Below, one piece after another: positions 34,335 through 42,316 of a stretch of DNA of 60,972 bases. This stretch comes from an uncultured Clostridia bacterium (GTDB lineage Bacteria; Bacillota; Clostridia; Christensenellales; UBA1242): contig CALVJJ010000007.1 of assembly GCA_944332185.1 (NCBI GenBank), positions 1 to 60,972 on the forward strand, read 5' to 3'. Positions within the stretch are counted from its first letter, which is position 1, and every line of letters begins with the position of its first letter. A program made the position numbers and the translations under genes. The notes beneath the pieces are model-generated. The model searched no databases. It worked only from the letters and a program-made list of their open reading frames with translations, and was not told the origin of the DNA.

Positions 34335-34907
34335 ATGAATGCTATTTGGGTCACAATCATGATTGTTACGATGAGTTTACTACTTTGTCAAAATCCAGCA
34401 GTTGCCTTTGATAGTATTTTTAATGGTAGTACGAAAGCCATAGAACTGGGATTAAAATTATGGGCAATTTATGCTGTATGGCTTGGTATTTTAAAAATTA
34501 TAGAAGATACAGGACTCACCAAAATCATTGCTAAAAAATCAAAAAAACTCATACATTTTTTATTTGGCACAGTATCTAATGAAGCAGAGGAACAGATCGC
34601 AATCAATATTACCAGCAATTTGCTTGGTATGGGGAATGCTTGTACGCCTAGTGGTATACAAGGTATGTTTTATCTAGATAAAAAGTCAAAATATATTACA
34701 AGTCAAATGATTATGCTATTAGTCCTGAATGTTACGAGTCTACAATTATTCCCTACTACTGTCATCGGCTTACGAGTAGCAGCAGGCAGCAGTAATCCCA
34801 ATAGTATCATATTCCCTACCCTAATCGCCACGACAGCAAGCACCGTGGTAGGCATTATTCTTTGTAAAATATGTAGCAAATTATTTCGTAAGCGAGAACC
34901 AAAATGA
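34335..34907 (+). CDS. spmA: Spore maturation protein A
   Basis: A 190-residue membrane protein of the nucleoside-recognition (gate) family, needed for spore core dehydration with SpmB. N-terminal MNAIWVTIMIVTMSLLLCQNPA is typical, followed by LGMGNACTPSGI and NVTSLQLFPTTVIGLR. The ATG at 34335 follows AAGGAG; the frame extends 32 codons upstream without a site. AATACAAT at 34300-34307 resembles a mother-cell -10 element, but I find no convincing -35. It overlaps spmB by 4 bases. Confidence 0.93.
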   Translation: MNAIWVTIMIVTMSLLLCQNPAVAFDSIFNGSTKAIELGLKLWAIYAVWLGILKIIEDTGLTKIIAKKSKKLIHFLFGTVSNEAEEQIAINITSNLLGMGNACTPSGIQGMFYLDKKSKYITSQMIMLLVLNVTSLQLFPTTVIGLRVAAGSSNPNSIIFPTLIATTASTVVGIILCKICSKLFRKREPK

Positions 34908-35410
34908 GTAACTATATTTTCCCTATCTTACTAATCTTATTGATCGTATACAGTACAATCAAAAAAAACAATACTTACCAGTCTTTCGTAGACGGAGCAA
35001 AAACTTCTTTTGATCTCGTTCTTACTTCTTTGCCTTATATTGTAGCCATTTTTGTTGCCATCGAAGTTTTTCAAGTGAGTCATTTAAGTGCATATCTATC
35101 GACAGCTTTATCCCCTATTTTTTCTTTTTTTGGCATTCCCACACAACTTGCTCCTCTTGTATTACTAAAACCATTTAGTGGCTGTGGTAGTCTAGCAGTC
35201 CTACAAAATATTTTTTCTACGTATGGTGTAGATAGTTACCTAGCACGTGCTGGGTGTGCTATTGCAGGATCTAGTGAAGCCATTTTTTACGTTACAGCTG
35301 TATACTTTGTCAAAACAAAAGTCACAAAATTTAGATATGCTATTCCAATCTGTATTCTAGCCAATTTTGCAGGGGTAATTGTTGCTTGTTTGATTTGTAA
35401 AATTATCTAA
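34904..35410 (+). CDS. spmB: Spore maturation protein B
   Basis: A 168-residue membrane protein, partner of SpmA. KPFSGCGSLAVLQNIF and AGSSEAIFYVTAVYF are the expected family segments of this nucleoside-recognition-domain protein. Translation is coupled to spmA by an ATGA overlap. Cysteine protease or dacB genes that accompany spmAB in Bacillus are not adjacent; alr is. Confidence 0.93.
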   Translation: MSNYIFPILLILLIVYSTIKKNNTYQSFVDGAKTSFDLVLTSLPYIVAIFVAIEVFQVSHLSAYLSTALSPIFSFFGIPTQLAPLVLLKPFSGCGSLAVLQNIFSTYGVDSYLARAGCAIAGSSEAIFYVTAVYFVKTKVTKFRYAIPICILANFAGVIVACLICKII

Positions 35411-35440
35411 AAAAACTCTCTATCATAGAGAGTTTTTTTA
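35411..35440. terminator. Bidirectional terminator
   Basis: ACTCTCTA and TAGAGAGT pair around a TCA-type loop with A and T runs on both sides. It serves spmAB on plus and clpX on minus. Confidence 0.85.
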
Positions 35441-35451
35441 TAAATTCAAGA

Positions 35452-36690
35452 TTAGCTTACTTGTTTTTCGATAATCTTTGGTTTGCCTTGTTTGGTGATC
35501 ACTTTTTCATCGATAACAACTTTGACAATATTAGGATTGGAAGGAATAGAATACATAATATCTAGCATAGCATCTTCTAGAATTTGTCTTAATCCTCTTG
35601 CCCCTGTTTTTAATTCAATGGATTTTTTAGCCACACAAGCAATGGCATTATCAGTAAATTCTACTTCTACTCCGTCCATAGAAAACATAGTTTTGTATTG
35701 TTTTAGTATAGCATTTTTTGGTTCATTCATAATGCGAATGAGTGCTTTTTGATCTAATTCGTCTAGTCCTACCACAACAGGAATTCTTCCCACAAATTCT
35801 GGAATCAACCCATAACTAATCAAATCTTCTGGCTGAATATCTGCTACAAGCTCTCCTACATTCTTTTCTTTTTCTTCTGTTATAGTAGCAGAAAATCCTA
35901 AACTTTGGTTTTTATTCGTTCTTTTTTGAATAATATCTTCTAACCCGACAAAAGCACCACCACAAATAAATAAAATGTTTGTGGTATCTATATGCAACAT
36001 TTCTTGTGTAGGATTTTTTCTTCCACCCTGTGGTGGCACAGAAGCTACTGTACTTTCTATAATTTTTAGAAGAGCTTGTTGCACCCCTTCCCCGCTTACA
36101 TCTCTTGTGATACTTGTTCCTGCTGTTCTTCTACGTAGCTTATCTATTTCATCAATATAGATAATCCCTTTTTCTGCTTTTTTAATATCATAATCCGCAT
36201 TTTGTATGAGTTTTAGTAAAATATTTTCTACATCTTCTCCTACATACCCGGCTTCTGTCAATGTTGTTGCATCACATTGTGCGAATGGTACATCAAGTAT
36301 TCTAGCCAATGTTTTTGCAAGTAATGTTTTCCCACTACCCGTAGGACCAATCAATAATACATTGCTTTTATCTAGATCAATACTATCTTTGTCTTTTTTA
36401 TGTTCTAATTGATAATTGATCCTTTTGTAGTGATTGTACACGGCAACAGATAAAACTTTTTTAGCTTCTTCTTGTCCTATAATGTATTCATCTAATTTTT
36501 CTTTAATTTCTTTTGGAGTTAGCAATTTTAATGTTTTTTCTTCTTTGTCTTTTGCTAGATATTCTCTCCTTTCTAGACAAGTGTCCAAACAATCATAACA
36601 TATTGTACTGGATCCATCTACGTTATAAAATAATTGGTTTAGGTCATCAAACCCTCTCCCACAAAAACTACAATAAAAAGTATTTCCCAT
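35452..36690 (-). CDS. clpX: ATP-dependent Clp protease ATP-binding subunit ClpX
   Basis: A 412-residue AAA+ unfoldase. The N-terminal zinc-binding domain has Cys7, Cys10, Cys31 and Cys34; Walker A ([15 protein letters not shown]), Walker B ([10 protein letters not shown]), the pore loop GYVGEDV and sensor regions are intact, and IGF-type ClpP contact appears as the QSLGF loop. The ATG at 36690 follows AAAGGAG. It lies after clpP, but a strong hairpin-T run separates them. Confidence 0.97.
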   Translation of the reverse strand: MGNTFYCSFCGRGFDDLNQLFYNVDGSSTICYDCLDTCLERREYLAKDKEEKTLKLLTPKEIKEKLDEYIIGQEEAKKVLSVAVYNHYKRINYQLEHKKDKDSIDLDKSNVLLIGPTGSGKTLLAKTLARILDVPFAQCDATTLTEAGYVGEDVENILLKLIQNADYDIKKAEKGIIYIDEIDKLRRRTAGTSITRDVSGEGVQQALLKIIESTVASVPPQGGRKNPTQEMLHIDTTNILFICGGAFVGLEDIIQKRTNKNQSLGFSATITEEKEKNVGELVADIQPEDLISYGLIPEFVGRIPVVVGLDELDQKALIRIMNEPKNAILKQYKTMFSMDGVEVEFTDNAIACVAKKSIELKTGARGLRQILEDAMLDIMYSIPSNPNIVKVVIDEKVITKQGKPKIIEKQVS

Positions 36691-36703
36691 AGCATCTCCT
36701 TTC

Positions 36704-36739
36704 AAAAAAACTGCAGAAAAAACAATTCCTTTTCTGCAG
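36704..36739 (-). terminator. Terminator between clpP and clpX
   Basis: CTGCAGAAAA and TTTTCTGCAG form a 10-base-pair stem, followed by TTTTTTT on the minus strand. It ends only 13 bases before the clpX ATG, so clpX expression depends on read-through or on another promoter. Confidence 0.8.
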
Positions 36740-36746
36740 TACTTTT

Positions 36747-37325
36747 TTATTTATTCTTAATAATTTTGTCTACCAATCCATATTCCAATGCTTCTGTTGC
36801 AGACATATAGTAATCTCTATCGACATCTTTTTCAATAGTAGCAAGACTTTTACCTGTTTTTTCAGCTAAAATCACATTGATTACTTTTTTGATCTTGGTA
36901 ATATGATTAGCCACAATAATGATATCGCTTGCTTGTCCTTGCGCCCCACCTAATGGCTGATGAATCATAACTTCGCTATTTGGCAAACAACATCTTTTTC
37001 CTTTTGTTCCACTAGCAAGTAGGAAAGCAGCCATCGATGCAGCCATACCTATACAAATGGTATTCACATCACATTTTATATATCCAATGGTATCATAAAT
37101 GGCCATTCCTGCAGAAATGCTTCCTCCTGGACTATTGATATATAGATAAATATCTTTTTTAGGATCTTTAGACTCTAGATATAATAATTCAGCCACAATG
37201 GTATTTGCCATATCATCATTGATTTCGCCAGATAAAAAGATAATTCTATCTTCTAATAATCTAGAATAGATATCAAATGCTTTTTCACCATTTTCTGTCT
37301 TTTCGACTACATAAGGTATGATCAT
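36747..37325 (-). CDS. clpP: ATP-dependent Clp protease proteolytic subunit
   Basis: A 192-residue serine peptidase. Ser97 (GMAASMAAF) and His122 (MIHQPLGG) are the catalytic residues, with the Asp in the DRDYYMS region; the N-terminal axial loop [26 protein letters not shown] is canonical. The ATG follows AGGAG. It is downstream of tig with a 9-base gap. Confidence 0.97.
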   Translation of the reverse strand: MIIPYVVEKTENGEKAFDIYSRLLEDRIIFLSGEINDDMANTIVAELLYLESKDPKKDIYLYINSPGGSISAGMAIYDTIGYIKCDVNTICIGMAASMAAFLLASGTKGKRCCLPNSEVMIHQPLGGAQGQASDIIIVANHITKIKKVINVILAEKTGKSLATIEKDVDRDYYMSATEALEYGLVDKIIKNK

Positions 37326-37334
37326 GCTATACTC

Positions 37335-38609
37335 CTAATTTTTGCTTGCAAGAAAACCAAATACTTTATCCATCAAAATATCATTTTGAAGATGTAACAT
37401 AGCATGGTCATCTAGACTAGCTTTTTGATCTTTGATTGTCTTTTTGTTTTGTTCTGCCAATTCTTTGATTTTTGCATCAACATCTTCTTTTGTAACTTTA
37501 ATGTTTTCTTTTTCAATGATAGCTTTTAGAGCAAGTCTTACTTTTACATTGTTTAGAGCATTCTTTTTCTCGTGTTTACGTACTTCTTCGATGGTGGTAT
37601 TCATATATTTTACATAATCGTCTAGAGTTATACCTTGGTACATCAAACGATAATTCATATCTTCCAACATACGATCTAATTCTTGTTCTACCATACAGTC
37701 TGGAACTTCTACTTCCATGTTTTTGACAATCGCTTCGATCAAATCATTCTCAAATTGTCTTTCAGCGTGTTCTTTTTCGTGTTCTAATAGATGTTCTTTG
37801 GTATGTTCTTTGAGTTCTTTTAGTGTATCAAATTCACTGACAGTACTTGCAAATTCGTCATTAAGTTCTGGTAAATGTTTTTCTTTCACAGCGTTGATTT
37901 TTACAGCAAAAACTGCTGGTTTGTTTTTCAATTCTTCAACATGATAATTTTCTGGGAAAGTCACTTGCACATCTTTGCAATCATCTTTTTTAAGGCCAAT
38001 AAGTTGTTCTTCAAACCCATCAATAAAACTATGACTACCGATAACTAAATCATATCCGTTAGCTGTTCCACCTTCAAATTTTTTACCATCAATACTTCCA
38101 CTAAAATCAATATTGGCAGTGTCTCCGTTTTGAATAGGACGATCTACTTCCACAAATCTTGCTTGATCTTCCAGCATAGCTTTTAGTTCATCATCTACTT
38201 GTTTTTGACTTACTTTTGCTTCTTTCTTTGCTACTTGAAGACCAGTATAATCCCCTAATTTCACTTCTGGACTAACAGTTACTGTAGCAACTAAAACAAC
38301 ACCTTTGTCATCTAAAGATTTTACTTCCAAACTTGGTTGATCAACTACTTCTAGATTTTTTTCTTTTTTCAGCACTTCACCATAATATTTTGTAAATGCA
38401 GTGTTTAATGCTTCATCAAAGAATACTCCTTTTCCATAAAATTTTTCAATCACATGTCTAGGAGCTTTTCCTTTACGAAATCCTTGAATATTAAATTTCC
38501 CTTTCATTTTCTGGTAAGCTTGTTCTACTTCTGCTTGCCATTCAGTATCGTTTACTGTAAATTCAATAGCAACTTGGCTATTTGCTTTTTTCTCAATTGT
38601 GTATTTCAT
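37335..38609 (-). CDS. tig: Trigger factor
   Basis: A 424-residue ribosome-bound chaperone and prolyl isomerase. The ribosome-docking signature reads FRKGKAPRHVIEKFYGKGVF (F/GFRxGxxP), the FKBP-like domain begins near DTANIDFSGSIDGKKFEGG, and the helical C-terminal arms follow. The ATG at 38609 follows AAAGGAG. First gene of tig-clpP-clpX, an arrangement that couples nascent-chain folding to degradation. Confidence 0.97.
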   Translation of the reverse strand: MKYTIEKKANSQVAIEFTVNDTEWQAEVEQAYQKMKGKFNIQGFRKGKAPRHVIEKFYGKGVFFDEALNTAFTKYYGEVLKKEKNLEVVDQPSLEVKSLDDKGVVLVATVTVSPEVKLGDYTGLQVAKKEAKVSQKQVDDELKAMLEDQARFVEVDRPIQNGDTANIDFSGSIDGKKFEGGTANGYDLVIGSHSFIDGFEEQLIGLKKDDCKDVQVTFPENYHVEELKNKPAVFAVKINAVKEKHLPELNDEFASTVSEFDTLKELKEHTKEHLLEHEKEHAERQFENDLIEAIVKNMEVEVPDCMVEQELDRMLEDMNYRLMYQGITLDDYVKYMNTTIEEVRKHEKKNALNNVKVRLALKAIIEKENIKVTKEDVDAKIKELAEQNKKTIKDQKASLDDHAMLHLQNDILMDKVFGFLASKN

Positions 38610-38692
38610 AACCTCTCCTTTGGTTTTTCTATCTTTTGCCATTGTACCACAAAAAATAAAAATACGCTACTACTTTATGTTAAATTTTTATA

Positions 38693-38720
38693 AAAAAAAT
38701 CGTAAAAAATTACGATTTTT
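38693..38720 (-). terminator. Terminator after the small membrane protein genes
   Basis: AAAATCGTAA and TTACGATTTT pair around a T-rich loop with further T residues on the minus strand. The stem is AT-rich, so efficiency is uncertain. Confidence 0.6.
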
Positions 38721-38742
38721 CGCAAATTGTTGTTCTCTTTTT

Positions 38743-39066
38743 TTACACCAAAGTTGTGATACCCGTCCAGATCAAAATAAGACCAAGAAGAATAAAAACA
38801 AAAACACGTATTTTATAAGCTCTTTTCTCTTGTTTTACCATTTTTATTTCTTTTTCACTCATGACTTGATCCCACCCTACCAGACGATGATCGTATGATT
38901 TTTTATCTTGATAGGTCATATAAGACAACATAAAACACAAGATAGCAAATACAAACATTGTCACACTCACAAACAACGTATAAAATTGTGCGAGTATGAT
39001 AGAAACTAAGGCAATTAAGCTAACAGCAATTAGTATTTTTGTCATGCGTTTCTTTTTTTGATCCAT
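38743..39066 (-). CDS. Small membrane protein
   Basis: A 107-residue protein with three hydrophobic segments (about 8-30, 31-50, 86-106) and a charged loop between the second and third (YQDKKSYDHRLVGWDQVMSEKEIK). No family recognised. It follows another small membrane protein gene with a 6-base gap, and its ribosome binding site is weak (TAGG). Confidence 0.6.
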   Translation of the reverse strand: MDQKKKRMTKILIAVSLIALVSIILAQFYTLFVSVTMFVFAILCFMLSYMTYQDKKSYDHRLVGWDQVMSEKEIKMVKQEKRAYKIRVFVFILLGLILIWTGITTLV

Positions 39067-39072
39067 AATCGC

Positions 39073-39375
39073 CTACATATTAAGGAACATAAAGATTACA
39101 ATCAAAATGACAGAAACTAACCATGCAACAAGGTATCCCCAATGTCTTTTGCTTCTTGCATAGAAGAATGCAGATACACTGGCAATGAAGTAAGCAATTG
39201 CATTTGCAACAATAGTCATAGCACTAGAAACAGTATTACCACTAAAGATCTTTGCAAGCACCAAAGCCACAGCAATCAATACTACTGCGACAAAAGCACA
39301 AAAATTAACAATTCTTCTCCAACTAAACCCTCTACTTGTTGTTGTTTTTGTTGTAGTCGTTGTTTTTGTAGCCAT
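39073..39375 (-). CDS. Small membrane protein with Thr/Lys-rich N-terminus
   Basis: A 100-residue protein starting with a run of Thr and Lys (ATKTTTTTKTTTSRG), then three membrane segments. No family recognised. The second of two adjacent ATGs gives the better spacing from GGGAGG. First gene of a two-gene unit with a clear promoter. Confidence 0.62.
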   Translation of the reverse strand: MATKTTTTTKTTTSRGFSWRRIVNFCAFVAVVLIAVALVLAKIFSGNTVSSAMTIVANAIAYFIASVSAFFYARSKRHWGYLVAWLVSVILIVIFMFLNM

Positions 39376-39400
39376 CATACACCTCCCTAAAATCTAACTT

Positions 39401-39429
39401 ATTGTATCACAACCCTACTATAAAGTAAA
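39401..39429 (-). promoter_or_regulatory. Sigma-A promoter for the small membrane protein pair
   Basis: Minus strand TTTACT (39429-39424), 17-base spacer, TACAAT (39406-39401). Confidence 0.65.
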
Positions 39430-39466
39430 GTACATTACCTAAAATTTGTCAATGCCTTTCTAAAAT

Positions 39467-40375
39467 TTAGGACATTGGTTGCAACTGATGTAGGACATTT
39501 TGAAAATATGGTGGTAACGGAATTTCAAAACACATTGCTTTTTTAGTCGTTGGATGAATCAGTTCCAACTTATATGCCACCAGCAACTGACCATCAACAG
39601 CAAAAGGACAAGCATGAGGATTGTACACATCATCTCCTACAATAGGATGATGCATCGCACTGGTATGGACTCTTATCTGGTGTGTCCTACCCGTTAGTAA
39701 CTGAAATTCTACCAAAGTATACCCTTTATAATATGCAATCGGTCTATACTTCGTGATTGCCAACTTCCCTTCTTTTTGATCGACTTCAGCTTTTTTCAGT
39801 CTATTTTTTTTATCTCTTCCTAGATAACTTTCTCTCGTTCCTGCTTCTTTGATATATCCTTCTACCAAAGCCAAATAGTAACGATGACAAGTTTTATTTT
39901 GAATTTGTTTTGCTAGATCAGCGTGTGCTTGATCATTTTTGGCAACCACCAACAGTCCACTTGTATTTTTATCTAATCTATGGACAATGCCCGGTCTATA
40001 GGTTCCATTGACAGAACTTAATTGTTGAATATGATATACTAAAGCATTGACCATTGTGCCTTGTCTGTTGCCAATAGCTGGGTGAACCACCATTCCTTGT
40101 GGTTTGTTGATAATGGCTATATCGTCATCTTCATATACAATATCTAAAGGAATATCTTCTGGATTCGCTGACAATTCTTCTTTATGGTATTCTCCCAACT
40201 CCAATACATCATTACTTTTTAATAGGTAGCCTGCTTTGACTTTTTTTTGATTGACTAAAATCACACCTTCTTCAATCATCTTTTTTATCTGTGATCTTGT
40301 ACAATCTGGATAATATTGCATCACAAAACTATCCAATCTTTCTGTACTATTTTCTTTGATCTGTATCTTTGTCAT
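39467..40375 (-). CDS. rluD: Pseudouridine synthase, RluD family
   Basis: A 302-residue enzyme. An N-terminal S4 RNA-binding domain (about 12-75) precedes the catalytic domain with the RluA-family motif PGIVHRLDKNTSGLLVVAK, in which the Asp is the nucleophile, and TGRTHQIRVH. It isomerises uridines in 23S rRNA. The start lies 29 bases inside lspA, a common pairing in Firmicutes. A second RluA-type gene without S4 domain is at 46308. Confidence 0.92.
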   Translation of the reverse strand: MTKIQIKENSTERLDSFVMQYYPDCTRSQIKKMIEEGVILVNQKKVKAGYLLKSNDVLELGEYHKEELSANPEDIPLDIVYEDDDIAIINKPQGMVVHPAIGNRQGTMVNALVYHIQQLSSVNGTYRPGIVHRLDKNTSGLLVVAKNDQAHADLAKQIQNKTCHRYYLALVEGYIKEAGTRESYLGRDKKNRLKKAEVDQKEGKLAITKYRPIAYYKGYTLVEFQLLTGRTHQIRVHTSAMHHPIVGDDVYNPHACPFAVDGQLLVAYKLELIHPTTKKAMCFEIPLPPYFQNVLHQLQPMS

Positions 40376-40997
40376 CGTCCCATTTCTCCACGTGTTCTTC
40401 CTTTTCGTACTGTGATTTTTCTACCACTCTGCCATCTTCCACTTTTCTTTCCTTAATACCATCTAGCTTTTGTTGTTCTTCTTGTAGTTCAGTCATACTT
40501 TCTTTTTGTGGCAACTGTTTTTCTTTGCTGTAATAAAACAAAATATAAACAATAATGCAGATAATACCCACCACCAAACAAATATCAGCAAAATTAAAGA
40601 CACTAGGGAAAAAAGTTAAATATATAAAATCTCTTACATGACCTAAAAAGATTCTATCTACCAAATTTCCTATTCCCCCAGCATAAAATAAGATCATACC
40701 CACATAGAACCAATCATTTTTGGTATGCAACTTACAATCTACAACCACCATAACAGCCAACATGACGATCGTAAAAATAATTAAGAAAATAGTTTGACCA
40801 GAGAACAAACTGAATGCTGCTCCAGTATTGGATTGATAATTAAAATACAAAATATGTGGAATAATGGTAAGTCCAGTTTCAAAATCTAAAATACCATTTT
40901 TTGTCAGATCTTCCATTAAAGATTTTGACCACAAATCAATAAATAGCAAGATGAGAATAATTCCAATTTTTAAAAACAAACGACTATATTTTTTCAT
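40347..40997 (-). CDS. lspA: Prolipoprotein signal peptidase LspA, with long tail
   Basis: A 216-residue aspartic protease that removes signal peptides from prolipoproteins. NTGAAFSLFSG, GGIGNLVDRIFLGHVRDFI and FNFADICLVVG provide the two catalytic aspartates. Four membrane helices are followed by an unusual cytoplasmic tail of nearly 60 charged residues (from YYSKEKQL onward), absent in typical 150-170-residue LspA. The end of the tail coincides with the rluD start region. ATG at 40997 chosen because the upstream ATG overlaps a -10 box. Confidence 0.92.
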   Translation of the reverse strand: MKKYSRLFLKIGIILILLFIDLWSKSLMEDLTKNGILDFETGLTIIPHILYFNYQSNTGAAFSLFSGQTIFLIIFTIVMLAVMVVVDCKLHTKNDWFYVGMILFYAGGIGNLVDRIFLGHVRDFIYLTFFPSVFNFADICLVVGIICIIVYILFYYSKEKQLPQKESMTELQEEQQKLDGIKERKVEDGRVVEKSQYEKEEHVEKWDDDKDTDQRK

Positions 40998-41003
40998 ATA
41001 CCT

Positions 41004-41032
41004 ATTGTACATGATTTTTTAGAAACATTCAA
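41004..41032 (-). promoter_or_regulatory. Sigma-A promoter immediately before lspA
   Basis: Minus strand TTGAAT (41032-41027), 17-base spacer, TACAAT (41009-41004). Only six bases separate the -10 box from the ATG at 40997, so transcription would begin at or within a base or two of the start codon. Confidence 0.55.
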
Positions 41033-41106
41033 CAATTTTTTTACACAAAAATAACCAATGTGTTGCTTATATAAGAAGAATTGTCATATTTTGCAATTTT
41101 ACCACA

Positions 41107-41943
41107 CTATTCTTGACCAATGATTTCTTGTACTACATTCTCCCATAGTACAACATGTGCAATGGTTGCATATTTCACCACATAAATTGTTCCAATATTT
41201 CCCAATAGTTTTTGAACCACATCTTCCAAATTATCTTGAATTTCTAGTAATCTTGTCTTTAAAATAATAGTTGTGCTACATAAGTGGTTCTCTATTTGAA
41301 TATTTAATTTTTCCCGTAAAACATTACTTTTAGATACTAATTTTTGTACTTCTGTACTGCCTTGAATATAGGTCATTTGTTTGGTATCAAGCATGATATT
41401 GACCTGATAGAGTGTTTGGTATATTTCTTCCATAAAATTCAAAGTTTCCTTGATGATAGCAATGTCTTCTGTTGTTGCGCTTTGATCATATTGTTTTACT
41501 TTAGGAATTGTGATCGAAAGAATACTTGTTTGATAAGGAGCATTACTCATACCGTCTATGACTTTTTCTGCATCTTCTATAGTGGCATAGATATTCCCTA
41601 ATACATAAAATACCTGATCTTTAGCATAGACATACCCTCCAGCCCCTGCAACATTACTATTCCTTGCAATTTCTTCAGCTTCTGATTTGGTCGCATAACT
41701 ACCTAAACTTACTGCATACAAAATTTTTTCTTCTTGTTTTATGTTATTTTTAAAAAACCAAAACCAACTTGTTTGCTCTTTCCCTGTGATCCAATTACTC
41801 ATAATATCTGCCATGCCATACACAAAAAATAATAGTATGACAGTTAAGAAAAGAAAACCTATTTTTTTAAAAACATGATGTTTTCTTTTTCGTATTGGTC
41901 TTTCAAAGACATCATCTGCTTGGTATGTATTCTTTTTTGGCAT
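41107..41943 (-). CDS. SPOR-domain membrane protein
   Basis: A 278-residue bitopic protein: basic cytoplasmic N-terminus (RKRKHH), membrane helix (about 26-47), then a SPOR-like domain (LYAVSLGSYATKSEAEEIA and VFYVLGNIYATIEDAEKVI, about 75-140) and a helical C-terminal part. SPOR domains bind denuded septal peptidoglycan. No enzymatic domain is attached. The GGGGGAG site stands about 12 bases from the ATG, longer than usual. It is divergent from groES. Confidence 0.75.
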   Translation of the reverse strand: MPKKNTYQADDVFERPIRKRKHHVFKKIGFLFLTVILLFFVYGMADIMSNWITGKEQTSWFWFFKNNIKQEEKILYAVSLGSYATKSEAEEIARNSNVAGAGGYVYAKDQVFYVLGNIYATIEDAEKVIDGMSNAPYQTSILSITIPKVKQYDQSATTEDIAIIKETLNFMEEIYQTLYQVNIMLDTKQMTYIQGSTEVQKLVSKSNVLREKLNIQIENHLCSTTIILKTRLLEIQDNLEDVVQKLLGNIGTIYVVKYATIAHVVLWENVVQEIIGQE

Positions 41944-42043
41944 AGATTTTGCAATCTCCCCCTACTTGCTTGGTATACTTGTTATAGTAAGATATGCACC
42001 AAAGCACCTTGCTATGAATACGTACGAAAAAAAAGGAGTGATT

Positions 42044-42304
42044 ATGAAAATTTTACCATTATTTGATCGTGTTGTTTTGCAACCTAAAAAAGATGATACC
42101 CATGGATTTTATATGCCAGATGATGACAAAGAACCGATTATTGCAGTTGTTGTCGCTTGTGGTCCAGGAGTAGACAACCAAGGTATGAGTGTAAAAGAAG
42201 GAGACCAAGTTTTATATAATTCATTTGCTTGCAATTATTTTGAGATTAACCATGAGCAATATATCCTAATCAAACAAAAAGATATATTAGCCATTATCTC
42301 ATAA
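42044..42304 (+). CDS. groES: Co-chaperonin GroES, divergent
   Basis: An 86-residue co-chaperonin. LPLFDRVVLQPKK at the start and ILIKQKDILAIIS at the end match the beta-barrel. The mobile loop, which docks onto GroEL, is shortened and reads DDTHGFYMPDDDKEP where most bacteria have a G-I/V-V/L-L/I-P tripeptide. The ATG at 42044 follows AAAGGAG; a 26-codon upstream extension of the frame lacks a site. No CIRCE inverted repeat is found in the 100-base upstream gap. Confidence 0.92.
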   Translation: MKILPLFDRVVLQPKKDDTHGFYMPDDDKEPIIAVVVACGPGVDNQGMSVKEGDQVLYNSFACNYFEINHEQYILIKQKDILAIIS

Positions 42305-42316
42305 AGGAGTATTCTT

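Noticed and set aside
41944-42043. CIRCE operator for groES
   Set aside because: Looked for TTAGCACTC-N9-GAGTGCTAA and near matches; only unrelated GCACC copies are present.
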